This document shows, one piece after another, positions 8,502 through 15,483 of a DNA stretch of 17,026 nucleotides. The notes beneath the pieces were generated by a model that worked only from the letters and a program-made list of their open reading frames with translations, was not told the DNA's origin and ran no database searches. The first letter of the stretch is position 1, and every line of letters begins with the position of its first letter. The DNA comes from an uncultured Clostridia bacterium (GTDB lineage: Bacteria > Bacillota > Clostridia > Christensenellales > Borkfalkiaceae): NCBI GenBank assembly GCA_934254725.1, contig CAKQLR010000040.1, positions 1 to 17,026 on the forward strand, written 5' to 3'. Made by a program: the position numbers and the translations under genes.

Positions 8502-9523
8502 TGTATATTAAAACGGTACACAGAGATAATCTGTCCGTGGAAGCGAACGTCCGCAGGATGCCGAACGGTGATTTGCTGCTTGTCTGCACCTGCGGCGACG
8601 TTTGCGAACCTGCCCCCGGCAACCGCGTTTATCTGTTCAGAAGCACGGACGACGGACTGAGTTGGAGCGATAAGATTTTGCTTGGGGAAGAGGACGGACA
8701 AGCCCATTATCACACGGAAACCGCTGTTATAGGCGATAAAGTTCTTATCTTCGTAACCAAACACGACGGCAGGTTTTTAAACTGGCGGAACTACATTTAT
8801 CAAAGTACGGACAGCGGTTTTACGTGGCAGGAAAAGCCGTTCGAGCCTCTTTACAAATACGCGTTCGTTCGCAGTATGACAAAGCTTTCCGACGGCACGC
8901 TTTTGTTTCCGTATCATTATTTCCCCGTGACGGAAGAGCAGGAAACGGAGTGCATAAAAAAAGGCGGATACGTCTGGAATAACGCTGTTGATTTTTTTGA
9001 AAGCGGCTTTTTGATTTCCGACGCTCACGCAAACAACTTTGAAAGGCATAAGGCGTTTGATATTACCTGCGATGATATAAGCAAATTCGGTATAAAGTGG
9101 GTATGGACGGAAAATACCGTAATTGAAGCAGAAAAAGGGCATCTTATAATGCTTTTCAGGATAGATAAATCCGGTTGTCTGTGGCGGTCGGATTCTTTCG
9201 ATTTCGGTAAAACGTGGGAAAAACCGTACGCGACGGATATTCCCAACCCCTCGAACAAACCGCAGCTTTTAAAAGCGGATAAAAACAGAATAGTTCTTAT
9301 AAACACGCCTAACAGCGTTTACGGTCTGGATAACAGGTATCCGCTTTCCATATGGATATCCGACGACGGGCTTAAAACTTTTACAAAAAAGATAAACGTT
9401 TCGGATTTTCCCGGCGGGTATTCCTATGCTAACGGTTTTATAGAGAACAACGTTTTTTATCTTGCGTTCGAATTCAATCGTCACGATATATATTTCGTTA
9501 AAACGGATCTCGGGAAAGACTGA
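8501..9523 (+). CDS. cytoplasmic BNR/sialidase-fold protein
   Basis: A 340-residue beta-propeller protein of the BNR_2-like sialidase superfamily with no signal peptide: the propeller motif R-M-P-N-G-D appears by residue 19, leaving no room for export. Asp boxes lie at 48-55 (STDDGLSW, perfect), 102-109 (STDSGFTW, perfect), 232-239 (SFDFGKTW, perfect) and 287-294 (degenerate). Its start overlaps the previous stop as TAATG, so translation is probably coupled. With an ABC importer in the same operon, the likely job is to cleave the imported oligosaccharide inside the cell, while the secreted propeller at 3554 works outside. Some BNR proteins are lyases or isomerase-like, and the exact reaction is not shown. 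No strong ribosome site precedes it. Confidence 0.87.
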   Translation: MYIKTVHRDNLSVEANVRRMPNGDLLLVCTCGDVCEPAPGNRVYLFRSTDDGLSWSDKILLGEEDGQAHYHTETAVIGDKVLIFVTKHDGRFLNWRNYIYQSTDSGFTWQEKPFEPLYKYAFVRSMTKLSDGTLLFPYHYFPVTEEQETECIKKGGYVWNNAVDFFESGFLISDAHANNFERHKAFDITCDDISKFGIKWVWTENTVIEAEKGHLIMLFRIDKSGCLWRSDSFDFGKTWEKPYATDIPNPSNKPQLLKADKNRIVLINTPNSVYGLDNRYPLSIWISDDGLKTFTKKINVSDFPGGYSYANGFIENNVFYLAFEFNRHDIYFVKTDLGKD

Positions 9524-9540
9524 ACATTCTCAAATTATTT

Positions 9541-10824
9541 ATGAAAAAAATTCTTATTTATTGTATTATGATATCTATGCTTTTTTCGTTTGCCGCGGGT
9601 TGCGGCGGCGGTGCCGATTCCGAAAGAGAGCACCCTTACAAACCGCTTATAAAAACCGACCTGATGTGGGATACGGAAACGCTTTTTTCAAGAACCGTAA
9701 CCGTCACACAGGGCAGAAAGGGCGATTATACGAATAAAAACGGGGTTACTCAAGCCGTTTTTCTCGACGGCGCCGATTATAAAGGCAAACCGACGACGGT
9801 ATTCTGTTATTTAGGCTTTCCTTCTTCCGAAATGCCGGAGGGCGGCTATCCCGCAATGGTGCTTGTTCACGGCGGCGGTGGCTGTGCTTTTTACGAGTGG
9901 GTGGAATACTGGAACGGAAAGGGCTATGCCGCCATTGCGATAGATACTTACGCTCATCAGTACGGAAGCACCAACGGCGTGGGCGAAGTAAATCCGAACG
10001 GAGGACCGAATGACAGCGGTTCGTTCAAAAACACGAAGGAAACGTTTTATGACAGCTGGGTGTACCACAGCGTGTATAATATCATTTCCGCACATAACGT
10101 ACTGCTTGCTGACGAAAGAGTAAACAGCGATAAAATAGGGCTTACGGGCATTTCGTGGGGCTCCGTTTTAACTTGCATAACAGCGGGCGTCGATTACAGA
10201 TTTCAAGCGTTTGCGCCCGTTTACGGCAGCGGTTTTTTGCTTGAAACTCCGGGCGTGAAAAATAGGGATTATTTTACCGAACCCGAAAACGTAGAAGAAT
10301 GGATAGGGTGCTATGACCCGATAAGCTACCTTAACTATTGCAATCGCCCGATTATGTTCGCAATAGGCACGAACGACAGCTTTTTCTCTCCGCTTCTGCA
10401 ACAGCAATCGTCAGATCTCTGCGAAGGCAAGGTTTATCATTCCTACCGCGGGAACCTTACGCATTATCATCGTTGGAAAGACGAGGAGGGAATGATTTTC
10501 GTTTACGATTTTATGGAGCAGGTATTGAACGGAAAACAAATGCCTTTAACCGTAAAAAGCGAAAAATCGGACGGCGAAACGATTACGGCGGAACTTAGCG
10601 GCGCGGAGAATTTAAAAACCGCAAGGCTGATATATTGCGTGTCCGACGAAGGCGCAAGTACAAGTTGGCGCTGGTCGGTTATGATTATCCCGAAAGATAA
10701 AATAAAACAGGGTAAAATAACTGCAGAAGTCCCCGAAAACGCAAAATATGCGTTTATAGAATTTTCGGACGGCAAGTACGACGAATTCGTTATAAGCACC
10801 TCGCTTTTTACTGTAAATCAATGA
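9541..10824 (+). CDS. alpha/beta-hydrolase lipoprotein, putative carbohydrate esterase
   Basis: Surface-anchored serine hydrolase of the dienelactone hydrolase/prolyl oligopeptidase-like type, best guessed to remove acyl groups from the glycan. The signal peptide ends in lipobox F-A-A-G-C with Cys21, followed by Gly-Gly-Gly. The HGGGG oxyanion-hole motif precedes the strand AAIAIDTYAH. The nucleophile elbow is G-I-S205-W-G, the probable acid is Asp279 in GTNDSFF, and the base is His308 or His310 in LTHYHRW, all in the correct order. Residues after about 335 form an extra C-terminal beta-rich domain of roughly 90 residues of unknown role. The gene follows the cytoplasmic BNR gene by 17 bases without a clear ribosome site and overlaps the kinase start by ATGA. 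A peptidase function is possible; esterase is favoured because of the polysaccharide context. Confidence 0.85.
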   Translation: MKKILIYCIMISMLFSFAAGCGGGADSEREHPYKPLIKTDLMWDTETLFSRTVTVTQGRKGDYTNKNGVTQAVFLDGADYKGKPTTVFCYLGFPSSEMPEGGYPAMVLVHGGGGCAFYEWVEYWNGKGYAAIAIDTYAHQYGSTNGVGEVNPNGGPNDSGSFKNTKETFYDSWVYHSVYNIISAHNVLLADERVNSDKIGLTGISWGSVLTCITAGVDYRFQAFAPVYGSGFLLETPGVKNRDYFTEPENVEEWIGCYDPISYLNYCNRPIMFAIGTNDSFFSPLLQQQSSDLCEGKVYHSYRGNLTHYHRWKDEEGMIFVYDFMEQVLNGKQMPLTVKSEKSDGETITAELSGAENLKTARLIYCVSDEGASTSWRWSVMIIPKDKIKQGKITAEVPENAKYAFIEFSDGKYDEFVISTSLFTVNQ

Positions 10825-11858
10825 AGTACTTGTGTATAGATATAGGCAGCACCTCTATTAAATATGCCGAAAGCGAAAACGGAAAATTACCGAAAAAAGT
10901 CTTTAAAACGCCTTTTCCCGAACCATTGCCTCTGCCCGAACCTTTTTACGAGGCAGACGCGGAAAAAATCTTTTCGATTGTAAAAAAAATAATCGATTCG
11001 TCCTCTGCCGAAGCCGTAATGTTTTCCGTTCAGATGCACGGCTACATTCTTGCGGATAAGAGGGGCGGGCTTTTAACGGGTTATATTTCGTGGCGTGATA
11101 AACGCGCGGGGCTTAAGCCTTACGGCTTTTCGCTTTCGCCCGAACACGGCGTAGGGCTTAAAAATAATTTGCCGAGGGCTTCCGTTATGGTAACGGCAAC
11201 GCTTTTTCCCGAAATAGCAAAAGTAGCCGAAGTGTTTTATACTCTCGGCTCGTATCTGGCGTTCAGACTTACGGGGTATAACGTTACGCATATAACCGAC
11301 GCCGCAGCAAGCGGATTTTATAACTGCATAACGGGGCGGACGGATTTCGACGAAAAAAACTATCCCGTAAAACTTAGTCTGCCGACGGCATTTACCGAAG
11401 TAAAAACCGCGGGCGTTTATAACGGAAAAACCATATATACGCCCGTCGGGGATCAACAGGCAACAATCTTAGGGATAGGCGAAAATGATTGTTATATATT
11501 GAATCTCGGCACGGCGGCGCAGATGTGCGAAACGGGAGAAACCTTTTTAAGCGGAGATTTCGAATGCAGACCGTTTTTCGACGGAAAATTCCTCTATACG
11601 GTAACTGGTTTATACGGCGGCGGTTATATACGTGAAAACTCGCGGGAAAAAGGCATAGAGGAAGCGCTTGTTTCCGATTATAAAAAAGCGCTCGAAAAGT
11701 TACCGAAAAAGGAAAATCTTATCGTTACCGGCGGAACGACTGAATACCATAAGGAGCTTATCCTCGGGGTATTGAAAGAATTGCCTGTAAAAAGCCGCCT
11801 TGCGGGAAAAACGGACGCCATAAACGGTTTATGCTGTTTAGCCGAAAGAATTCATTAG
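10821..11858 (+). CDS. compact FGGY-family carbohydrate kinase
   Basis: Predicted cytoplasmic ATP-dependent kinase that phosphorylates a sugar or ketose released from the imported glycan. Family landmarks are in order: phosphate-1 loop D7-I-G-S-T, Q71-M-H-G (seen in xylulokinase/sedoheptulokinase-like members), W91-R-D-K-R-A, catalytic Asp211 in GDQQA, phosphate-2 G230-T-A-A and the adenosine motif G304-G-T. The C-terminal end (GLCCLAERI) matches the usual family end (GAA.LA). At 345 residues it is well short of the usual 450-500, and the shortening lies in the region between residues 233 and 300, in the C-terminal domain. The complete motif set argues against a broken gene. It is coupled to the hydrolase by ATGA. 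The substrate is undetermined; the sedoheptulose/ribulose/rhamnulose class is possible. Confidence 0.87.
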   Translation: MKYLCIDIGSTSIKYAESENGKLPKKVFKTPFPEPLPLPEPFYEADAEKIFSIVKKIIDSSSAEAVMFSVQMHGYILADKRGGLLTGYISWRDKRAGLKPYGFSLSPEHGVGLKNNLPRASVMVTATLFPEIAKVAEVFYTLGSYLAFRLTGYNVTHITDAAASGFYNCITGRTDFDEKNYPVKLSLPTAFTEVKTAGVYNGKTIYTPVGDQQATILGIGENDCYILNLGTAAQMCETGETFLSGDFECRPFFDGKFLYTVTGLYGGGYIRENSREKGIEEALVSDYKKALEKLPKKENLIVTGGTTEYHKELILGVLKELPVKSRLAGKTDAINGLCCLAERIH

Positions 11859-11878
11859 TATGAGGAAATTTAATCATA

Positions 11879-11893
11879 GGCATTTAAAATGCC
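11879..11893 (+). other. intergenic hairpin between kinase and aldolase genes
   Basis: GGCATT / AATGCC form a perfect 6-bp stem with the loop TAA in the 50-base kinase-aldolase spacer. No T-tract follows; the aldolase ribosome site CGGAG lies just after it (about 11898-11902). It may act as an mRNA processing or stability element. It is too short to be sure. Confidence 0.3.
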
Positions 11894-11908
11894 GTATCGG
11901 AGTTAAAA

Positions 11909-12646
11909 ATGCAAACAAAAAAAGGAATAATGCTCAGTGAAGTTGCTTTTCGCAATATCCCTGTGATTTTAAAAAACTGCGGGCTGGATTTTTTTATAGT
12001 CGATAACGAACACGGCGGGTTCGATTATTCCGATTTATCGGGAATAATAATGACCGCAAAGCTTGTCTGTATAGACTGTATAATTCGCTTGCCCGACAAC
12101 ACGAGAAGAGATATAACCAAAGTTATGGATATGGGCGCAACAGGTATCCTGATCCCTATGACGGATAATGCGGAACAGATAAAATCCGCGGTGGAGTACG
12201 CAAAATATGCGCCTGTCGGCAAAAGAGGTATTTCCACCATGCGCGCCCACACACTTTATAATCCCGGTTCGATTAGCGAATACATGGCGAATGCGAACGA
12301 AAGAACAAAAGTTTTTGCTCAGATAGAAAGCGAAATAGGCGTTAGAAATATAAATGAAATTCTTTCCGTAAACGGGGTAAGCGGCGTGTTGATGGGTCCT
12401 AACGACCTTTCGTGCGATTTAAACGTTATGCAAAACCCCGAACCCGAAATTCTGCCTATAATAGATACGGTAGCAGCGGCGGCGAAAAAGCACGGCAAGT
12501 TAAGCGGAATTATCACGGGTAACAAACAATATCTTAAAAGGGCAAAACTTGCGGGTATGGATTACTTCAGCGTGGGCAGCGAGCTTAATATGCTTAAAGA
12601 CGGCTGTCTGTCCGTTGTTAAAAAAATAGAAGAGTGCAAGAGGTAA
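11909..12646 (+). CDS. HpcH/HpaI-family class II aldolase
   Basis: Cytoplasmic metal-dependent aldolase of the HpcH/HpaI family (4-hydroxy-2-oxoheptanedioate aldolase and 2-keto-3-deoxy-L-rhamnonate aldolase relatives), which splits 2-keto-3-deoxy acids into pyruvate and an aldehyde. Family residues are all present: D32-N-E34-H35-G with the catalytic His35, R60 after the third strand, GATGILIPM, YAPVGKRG, metal ligand Glu140 in QIE and metal ligand Asp166 in GPNDLS. The length of 245 residues is close to the usual 250-265, with a slightly short N terminus. The start is supported by CGGAG about 7 bases upstream. It follows the kinase by 50 bases and precedes the SGNH gene by 4. Together with the kinase it suggests a cytoplasmic route ending in pyruvate; the natural substrate is not shown. 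Confidence 0.9.
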   Translation: MQTKKGIMLSEVAFRNIPVILKNCGLDFFIVDNEHGGFDYSDLSGIIMTAKLVCIDCIIRLPDNTRRDITKVMDMGATGILIPMTDNAEQIKSAVEYAKYAPVGKRGISTMRAHTLYNPGSISEYMANANERTKVFAQIESEIGVRNINEILSVNGVSGVLMGPNDLSCDLNVMQNPEPEILPIIDTVAAAAKKHGKLSGIITGNKQYLKRAKLAGMDYFSVGSELNMLKDGCLSVVKKIEECKR

Positions 12647-12650
12647 AAAT

Positions 12651-13889
12651 ATGAAAAGTTCAAGAAAAATAATCGCGTTTATAACGGCAATGGCTGCTGC
12701 TTTTTCGTGCGGGGCATGTACGGGCGGCGGTTCGTCATCCGACACTCCGAAGAAAAAACTCGCCCCGATAGAGGACCTTGCGGATTATTCCGCTTATTCG
12801 CTGAAAACCTGGTTAAAGCCCTTCTGGTACACACGTGAAGTTTATAACGAAACGGTTATGTTCGTGGGAGAGAACGATGAAGCAAGGCTTCTGTACGACG
12901 CCGAAGATATAATATCCGTTACTTCTTACGGGCTTGACGTAGAATACAAAAAGGGCGTAGATTATAAATACGAAAACGGCATATTGTCGCGCACAGAAAA
13001 TTCTTCGATTCCGTTCTGGAATAAAGACGAGTACTACCTGAAAACTCCCGGCAGATACACTATAACCGTCGATAACGAAAAAGCGGGACTACCGGATGGC
13101 GACGTACTTTATCTTGCTTACGGAGAACAGGATACGTTTACGAAAAAGCAGATATCGGTTACGTATACTCATTCGCAGGAGTGGAAAGGACCCGTTCCGC
13201 AGGGCAAAAGCGAAAAGTTTGCTAAAACGTTAGAAAAAATTAAAAACGGCGAAAAGACGAAAATTCTTTTCTACGGCGACAGTATAACCACGGGCTGTAA
13301 TGCCAGCGGATTGCCGCAGGGGGGAGAAATTTCCCCGTATACGCCCTCGTTCGCAAAAATGTTCTGCGATTACCTCGGCGAAAAATACAATAACGATAAA
13401 ATAGAGCTTATAAATACCGCGGTAGGCGGGAAAGCCGTTTCCTGGGGAGTGAGCGAGCTTGAAGAAAGGGTTCTCGGTTATTTGCCCGATCTCGTTGTGA
13501 TAGGCTTCGGAATGAACGACGTAAAAACTTCCCCCGATGTGTTTAAAAATTCCACAGAACTTATGGTAAAAGCCATAAAAGAGAAAAATCCCGATGCCGA
13601 AATAATGCTGATTGCGACAATGCTCCCGAATTACGAGGCGACAAGCGACTGGAATTACAACCAGAAGCTATTTGCTCCCAAGCTTTTGGAACTCGAGGCA
13701 AAATACGATTTCGTCGGGGTTGCGAACGTAACCGAAATGCATCAAGCGTTGTTCGACGCGGGCAAACGTTACCGCGACGTAACGGGTAACAACATAAATC
13801 ACCCGAATGATTTTGTGGTAAGATTATACGCTCAGGTATTGCTTAAAACCATGCTCGGTACGGATTTTGTCAGCGAAGTTTTTGAATAA
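12651..13889 (+). CDS. SGNH/GDSL-hydrolase lipoprotein, putative carbohydrate esterase
   Basis: Surface-anchored SGNH-fold esterase, probably removing acetyl or other acyl groups from the polysaccharide. A signal peptide (residues 1-22) ends at Cys23, or less likely Cys20, followed by T-G-G-G-S-S. Residues about 35-185 form an N-terminal beta-rich domain. Catalytic blocks follow: block I G209-D-S211 (nucleophile Ser211), block II N-T-A-V-G-G, block III G-M-N289-D with the oxyanion Asn289, and block V with His384 in N-H-P-N-D. The residue three before His384, usually the catalytic Asp of DxxH, is Asn381. The start has the site AAGAGG (12638-12643) inside the aldolase gene. It is the last gene of the operon, with a terminator 22 bases after the stop. 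Confidence 0.89.
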   Translation: MKSSRKIIAFITAMAAAFSCGACTGGGSSSDTPKKKLAPIEDLADYSAYSLKTWLKPFWYTREVYNETVMFVGENDEARLLYDAEDIISVTSYGLDVEYKKGVDYKYENGILSRTENSSIPFWNKDEYYLKTPGRYTITVDNEKAGLPDGDVLYLAYGEQDTFTKKQISVTYTHSQEWKGPVPQGKSEKFAKTLEKIKNGEKTKILFYGDSITTGCNASGLPQGGEISPYTPSFAKMFCDYLGEKYNNDKIELINTAVGGKAVSWGVSELEERVLGYLPDLVVIGFGMNDVKTSPDVFKNSTELMVKAIKEKNPDAEIMLIATMLPNYEATSDWNYNQKLFAPKLLELEAKYDFVGVANVTEMHQALFDAGKRYRDVTGNNINHPNDFVVRLYAQVLLKTMLGTDFVSEVFE

Positions 13890-13911
13890 TTATAATACCA
13901 GAAAATTACTT

Positions 13912-13959
13912 AAAAAACGGGTAGCGTGTTCTGTTGAAAGGACAAACTACCCGTTTTTT
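13912..13959. terminator. bidirectional intrinsic terminator
   Basis: A perfect 13-bp inverted repeat, AAAAAACGGGTAG (13912-13924) and its complement (13947-13959), encloses a 22-base loop that can pair further (TGTTC with GGACA). The A6 and T6 ends give a U-tract on both strands. It ends the plus-strand operon (stop at 13889) and the minus-strand genes (stop at 13976), which converge here. Confidence 0.92.
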
Positions 13960-13975
13960 GTGCGAAAAAGGGGAC

Positions 13976-14712
13976 TTATTGTTTCTGAAGTTCGTTTTTG
14001 CTTTGCTGCTCGGGCTCGCTTTGCAGGTCGAACAGGGAGGCAAACCGAGGAAAAATCGGGTTGAATTCGCAAGTTCTGTCAAGCAGTTTGGAAAACAGCC
14101 CGATTATCGTTCCGTTAATGAGAGCCATTACGAGTGTGCCCCAACCGATGCCGCGTATTTCGCCGAAAAACGCAAACGTCATAATCACGCTTGCGGTAAG
14201 GCAGGTAAGGTCCACTATGGTTTTCAGAAGGGATAATTTAATTTTGTATCTTTCGGAAACGGCTTTTACAAAAAAATCATATACCTGCGGGTAAAGGAAC
14301 GTTTTGAAAAACAGCGCGACGGAAAAAGACGTCAACACCGTGCCGAGTATAAACATAACTATTCTCAGCCATAAATCCATGCTCCCGGGCGGAGTTGTCT
14401 GAGGGTCGAAAAGGGGATTTTTCTCCATAAATCAAGTATAAATCCGTAAATCAGGCACGTTGCGAAGGAAAACAGATAAACGGGTCGGAATTTTCTCAGC
14501 ACCAGGCAAAGAACGATAAATATGCCCGCTTGAATTACGTATTCGGCTTGCCCGAAGCTCAGAACTTTTGTCTTAAGGCTGAGCAGATATGCGGGCGCAA
14601 CTATCATAGAGATGCCGAAATCGGCTGCGGAAAGCATCGCGACAGCCAAAGCCAACAGAATAATCGCGACAAAATAGATAATTTCGCCCGGCAATTTTAA
14701 TTTTTTATTCAT
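13976..14712 (-). pseudogene. YczE/YitT-like polytopic membrane protein, frameshifted
   Basis: Integral membrane protein with about six hydrophobic segments, resembling the YczE/YitT-like family (probably the group annotated DUF6198); function unknown. The reading frame starting at 14712 (MNKKLKLPGEI) gives three membrane segments and then ends at 14365. The continuation (LRIVMFILG onward, stop at 13976) is in the other frame, with no good start of its own apart from an ATG at 14428. Both frames are open across 14365-14428, and the switch fits a missing base in the A5 run on the minus strand (plus 14418-14422). Adding one A would restore a ~245-residue protein, a normal length for this family. 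It follows the nitroreductase by 61 bases and lies just before the shared terminator. A sequencing or assembly error is as likely as true decay. Confidence 0.75.
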
Positions 14713-14773
14713 CTTTTATTTGTATTTTCTTTGTGGTTTTATCGCAAAAAACAGTGGGGGACAGGGGTTGATT

Positions 14774-15298
14774 TTACACGTACAAAATGTAGTTTTCTTT
14801 GCGATTTACGGGGTTTCCGGGTTCGGTGGCGGGGTATCCCAGAGCAATTGAACCTACCCCGCGCAGAGTTTCGGGCAGACCCCATTCGCGCAGAAGTTTT
14901 TTCCCTTTTTCGCCGTCGAAAATTTCGCGTTCTCTGTGAACCCATACGGAGCCGAGTCCGAGCGAAGCCGCGGCGAGCATCATGTTTTCGAGGACGCAGC
15001 TGCTGTCCTCGACGTAAGTGTTAACGGTGCTGTCCGCCAGCACAAGAACTACCGCGGGTGCGCCGTAATAGGGATCGACGCCCGTCTTTCCCATGACTTC
15101 CGCGTTTAACACGGCAAGTTCTTTGCGGTATGTTTCATCGGTCACCGCTATAATCACGGGCGATTGTTTTCCTTTACCGGTCGGGGCGTAAGTTCCGGCT
15201 TCGCATACCGCCTGCAATAATTTCTGCGGAACCGCGTCTTTTTTATAGGCGCGTACGCTGCGACGGGCTTTGATTGTTTTCAATACATCGTTTGTCAT
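14774..15298 (-). CDS. nitroreductase-family FMN oxidoreductase
   Basis: Cytoplasmic NAD(P)H:FMN oxidoreductase-like protein of 174 residues, the usual size for small single-domain nitroreductases. The N-terminal FMN-phosphate motif R12-R13-S-V-R16-A-Y and the YAPTGKGKQ segment that follows are clear, as are the C-terminal LGLGSVWVH and L-G-Y-P motifs. The start at 15298 is chosen because AGGAGG (15305-15310 on the plus strand as CCTCCT) lies 6 bases upstream. A longer frame to 15328 would run through that site and through a terminator-like stem. It has its own strong promoter at 15399-15428 and a structured leader. It is followed by the broken membrane-protein gene, possibly cotranscribed. 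The physiological substrate is unknown, and no link to the sugar operons is visible. Confidence 0.92.
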   Translation of the reverse strand: MTNDVLKTIKARRSVRAYKKDAVPQKLLQAVCEAGTYAPTGKGKQSPVIIAVTDETYRKELAVLNAEVMGKTGVDPYYGAPAVVLVLADSTVNTYVEDSSCVLENMMLAAASLGLGSVWVHREREIFDGEKGKKLLREWGLPETLRGVGSIALGYPATEPGNPVNRKENYILYV

Positions 15299-15304
15299 AT
15301 TAAA

Positions 15305-15310
15305 CCTCCT
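15305..15310 (-). promoter_or_regulatory. consensus ribosome binding site that fixes the nitroreductase start
   Basis: AGGAGG on the minus strand, 6 bases before the ATG at 15298. It rules out the upstream in-frame ATG at 15328 as the start. It lies only 2 bases after the T-tract of the leader hairpin, so termination there would remove it from the transcript. Confidence 0.85.
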
Positions 15311-15312
15311 AT

Positions 15313-15349
15313 AAAAAAAGCCACACACCCGTAGTTTTAGGGTGTATGG
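15313..15349 (-). terminator. terminator-like hairpin in the nitroreductase leader (possible attenuator)
   Basis: On the minus strand CCATACACCC (15349-15340) pairs with GGGTGTGTGG (15330-15321) over ten positions with one wobble, with a 9-base loop, followed by CT7 (15320-15313). This has full intrinsic-terminator form, but it lies between the promoter at 15399-15428 and the ribosome site. An upstream GTATGG (15383-15378) can pair with CCATAC of the left arm, giving an alternative antiterminator fold. Confidence 0.7.
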
Positions 15350-15355
15350 CGAAAA

Positions 15356-15370
15356 TGAGATCGTATCTCA
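15356..15370. repeat. inverted repeat TGAGAT-N3-ATCTCA
   Basis: A perfect 6-bp palindrome with a 3-base centre, about 25-35 bases downstream of the predicted nitroreductase transcription start. It may be a repressor operator, or an RNA hairpin between the two arms of the proposed antiterminator. Confidence 0.45.
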
Positions 15371-15398
15371 GAAAAATCCATACCGATTTTGTAATCAG

Positions 15399-15428
15399 AT
15401 TATAACACATTACGGCGGAACAAGTCAA
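15399..15428 (-). promoter_or_regulatory. sigma-A-type promoter for the nitroreductase gene
   Basis: On the minus strand TTGACT (15428-15423), an 18-base spacer, then TATAAT (15404-15399) preceded by TG for an extended -10. Transcription would start near 15392, leaving a ~94-base leader before the ATG at 15298. Confidence 0.8.
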
Positions 15429-15483
15429 CGGTAATAAATAAATTTTCCGCAAAATTATTTGCAAAAAAACGGGGGAAGATAAT

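Noticed and set aside
3554..13889. Sialic-acid utilisation operon
   Set aside because: Only the propeller fold suggests it. No NanA lyase, ManNAc kinase, epimerase or GlcNAc-6-P enzymes are present, and no full sialidase catalytic set was recognised.
13867..14294. Plus-strand open frames after the operon terminator
   Set aside because: They run through the terminator or are antisense to the membrane-protein gene, and their translations show no recognisable features.
14405..14425. Programmed -1 frameshift in the membrane-protein gene
   Set aside because: The zero-frame heptamer is A-AAA-ATC, not a canonical slippery site, and no downstream stimulatory structure was evident. An indel is simpler.
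15299..15328. Upstream in-frame ATG at 15328 as nitroreductase start
   Set aside because: The extra residues would overlap the terminator hairpin, and the AGGAGG site lies correctly before 15298.
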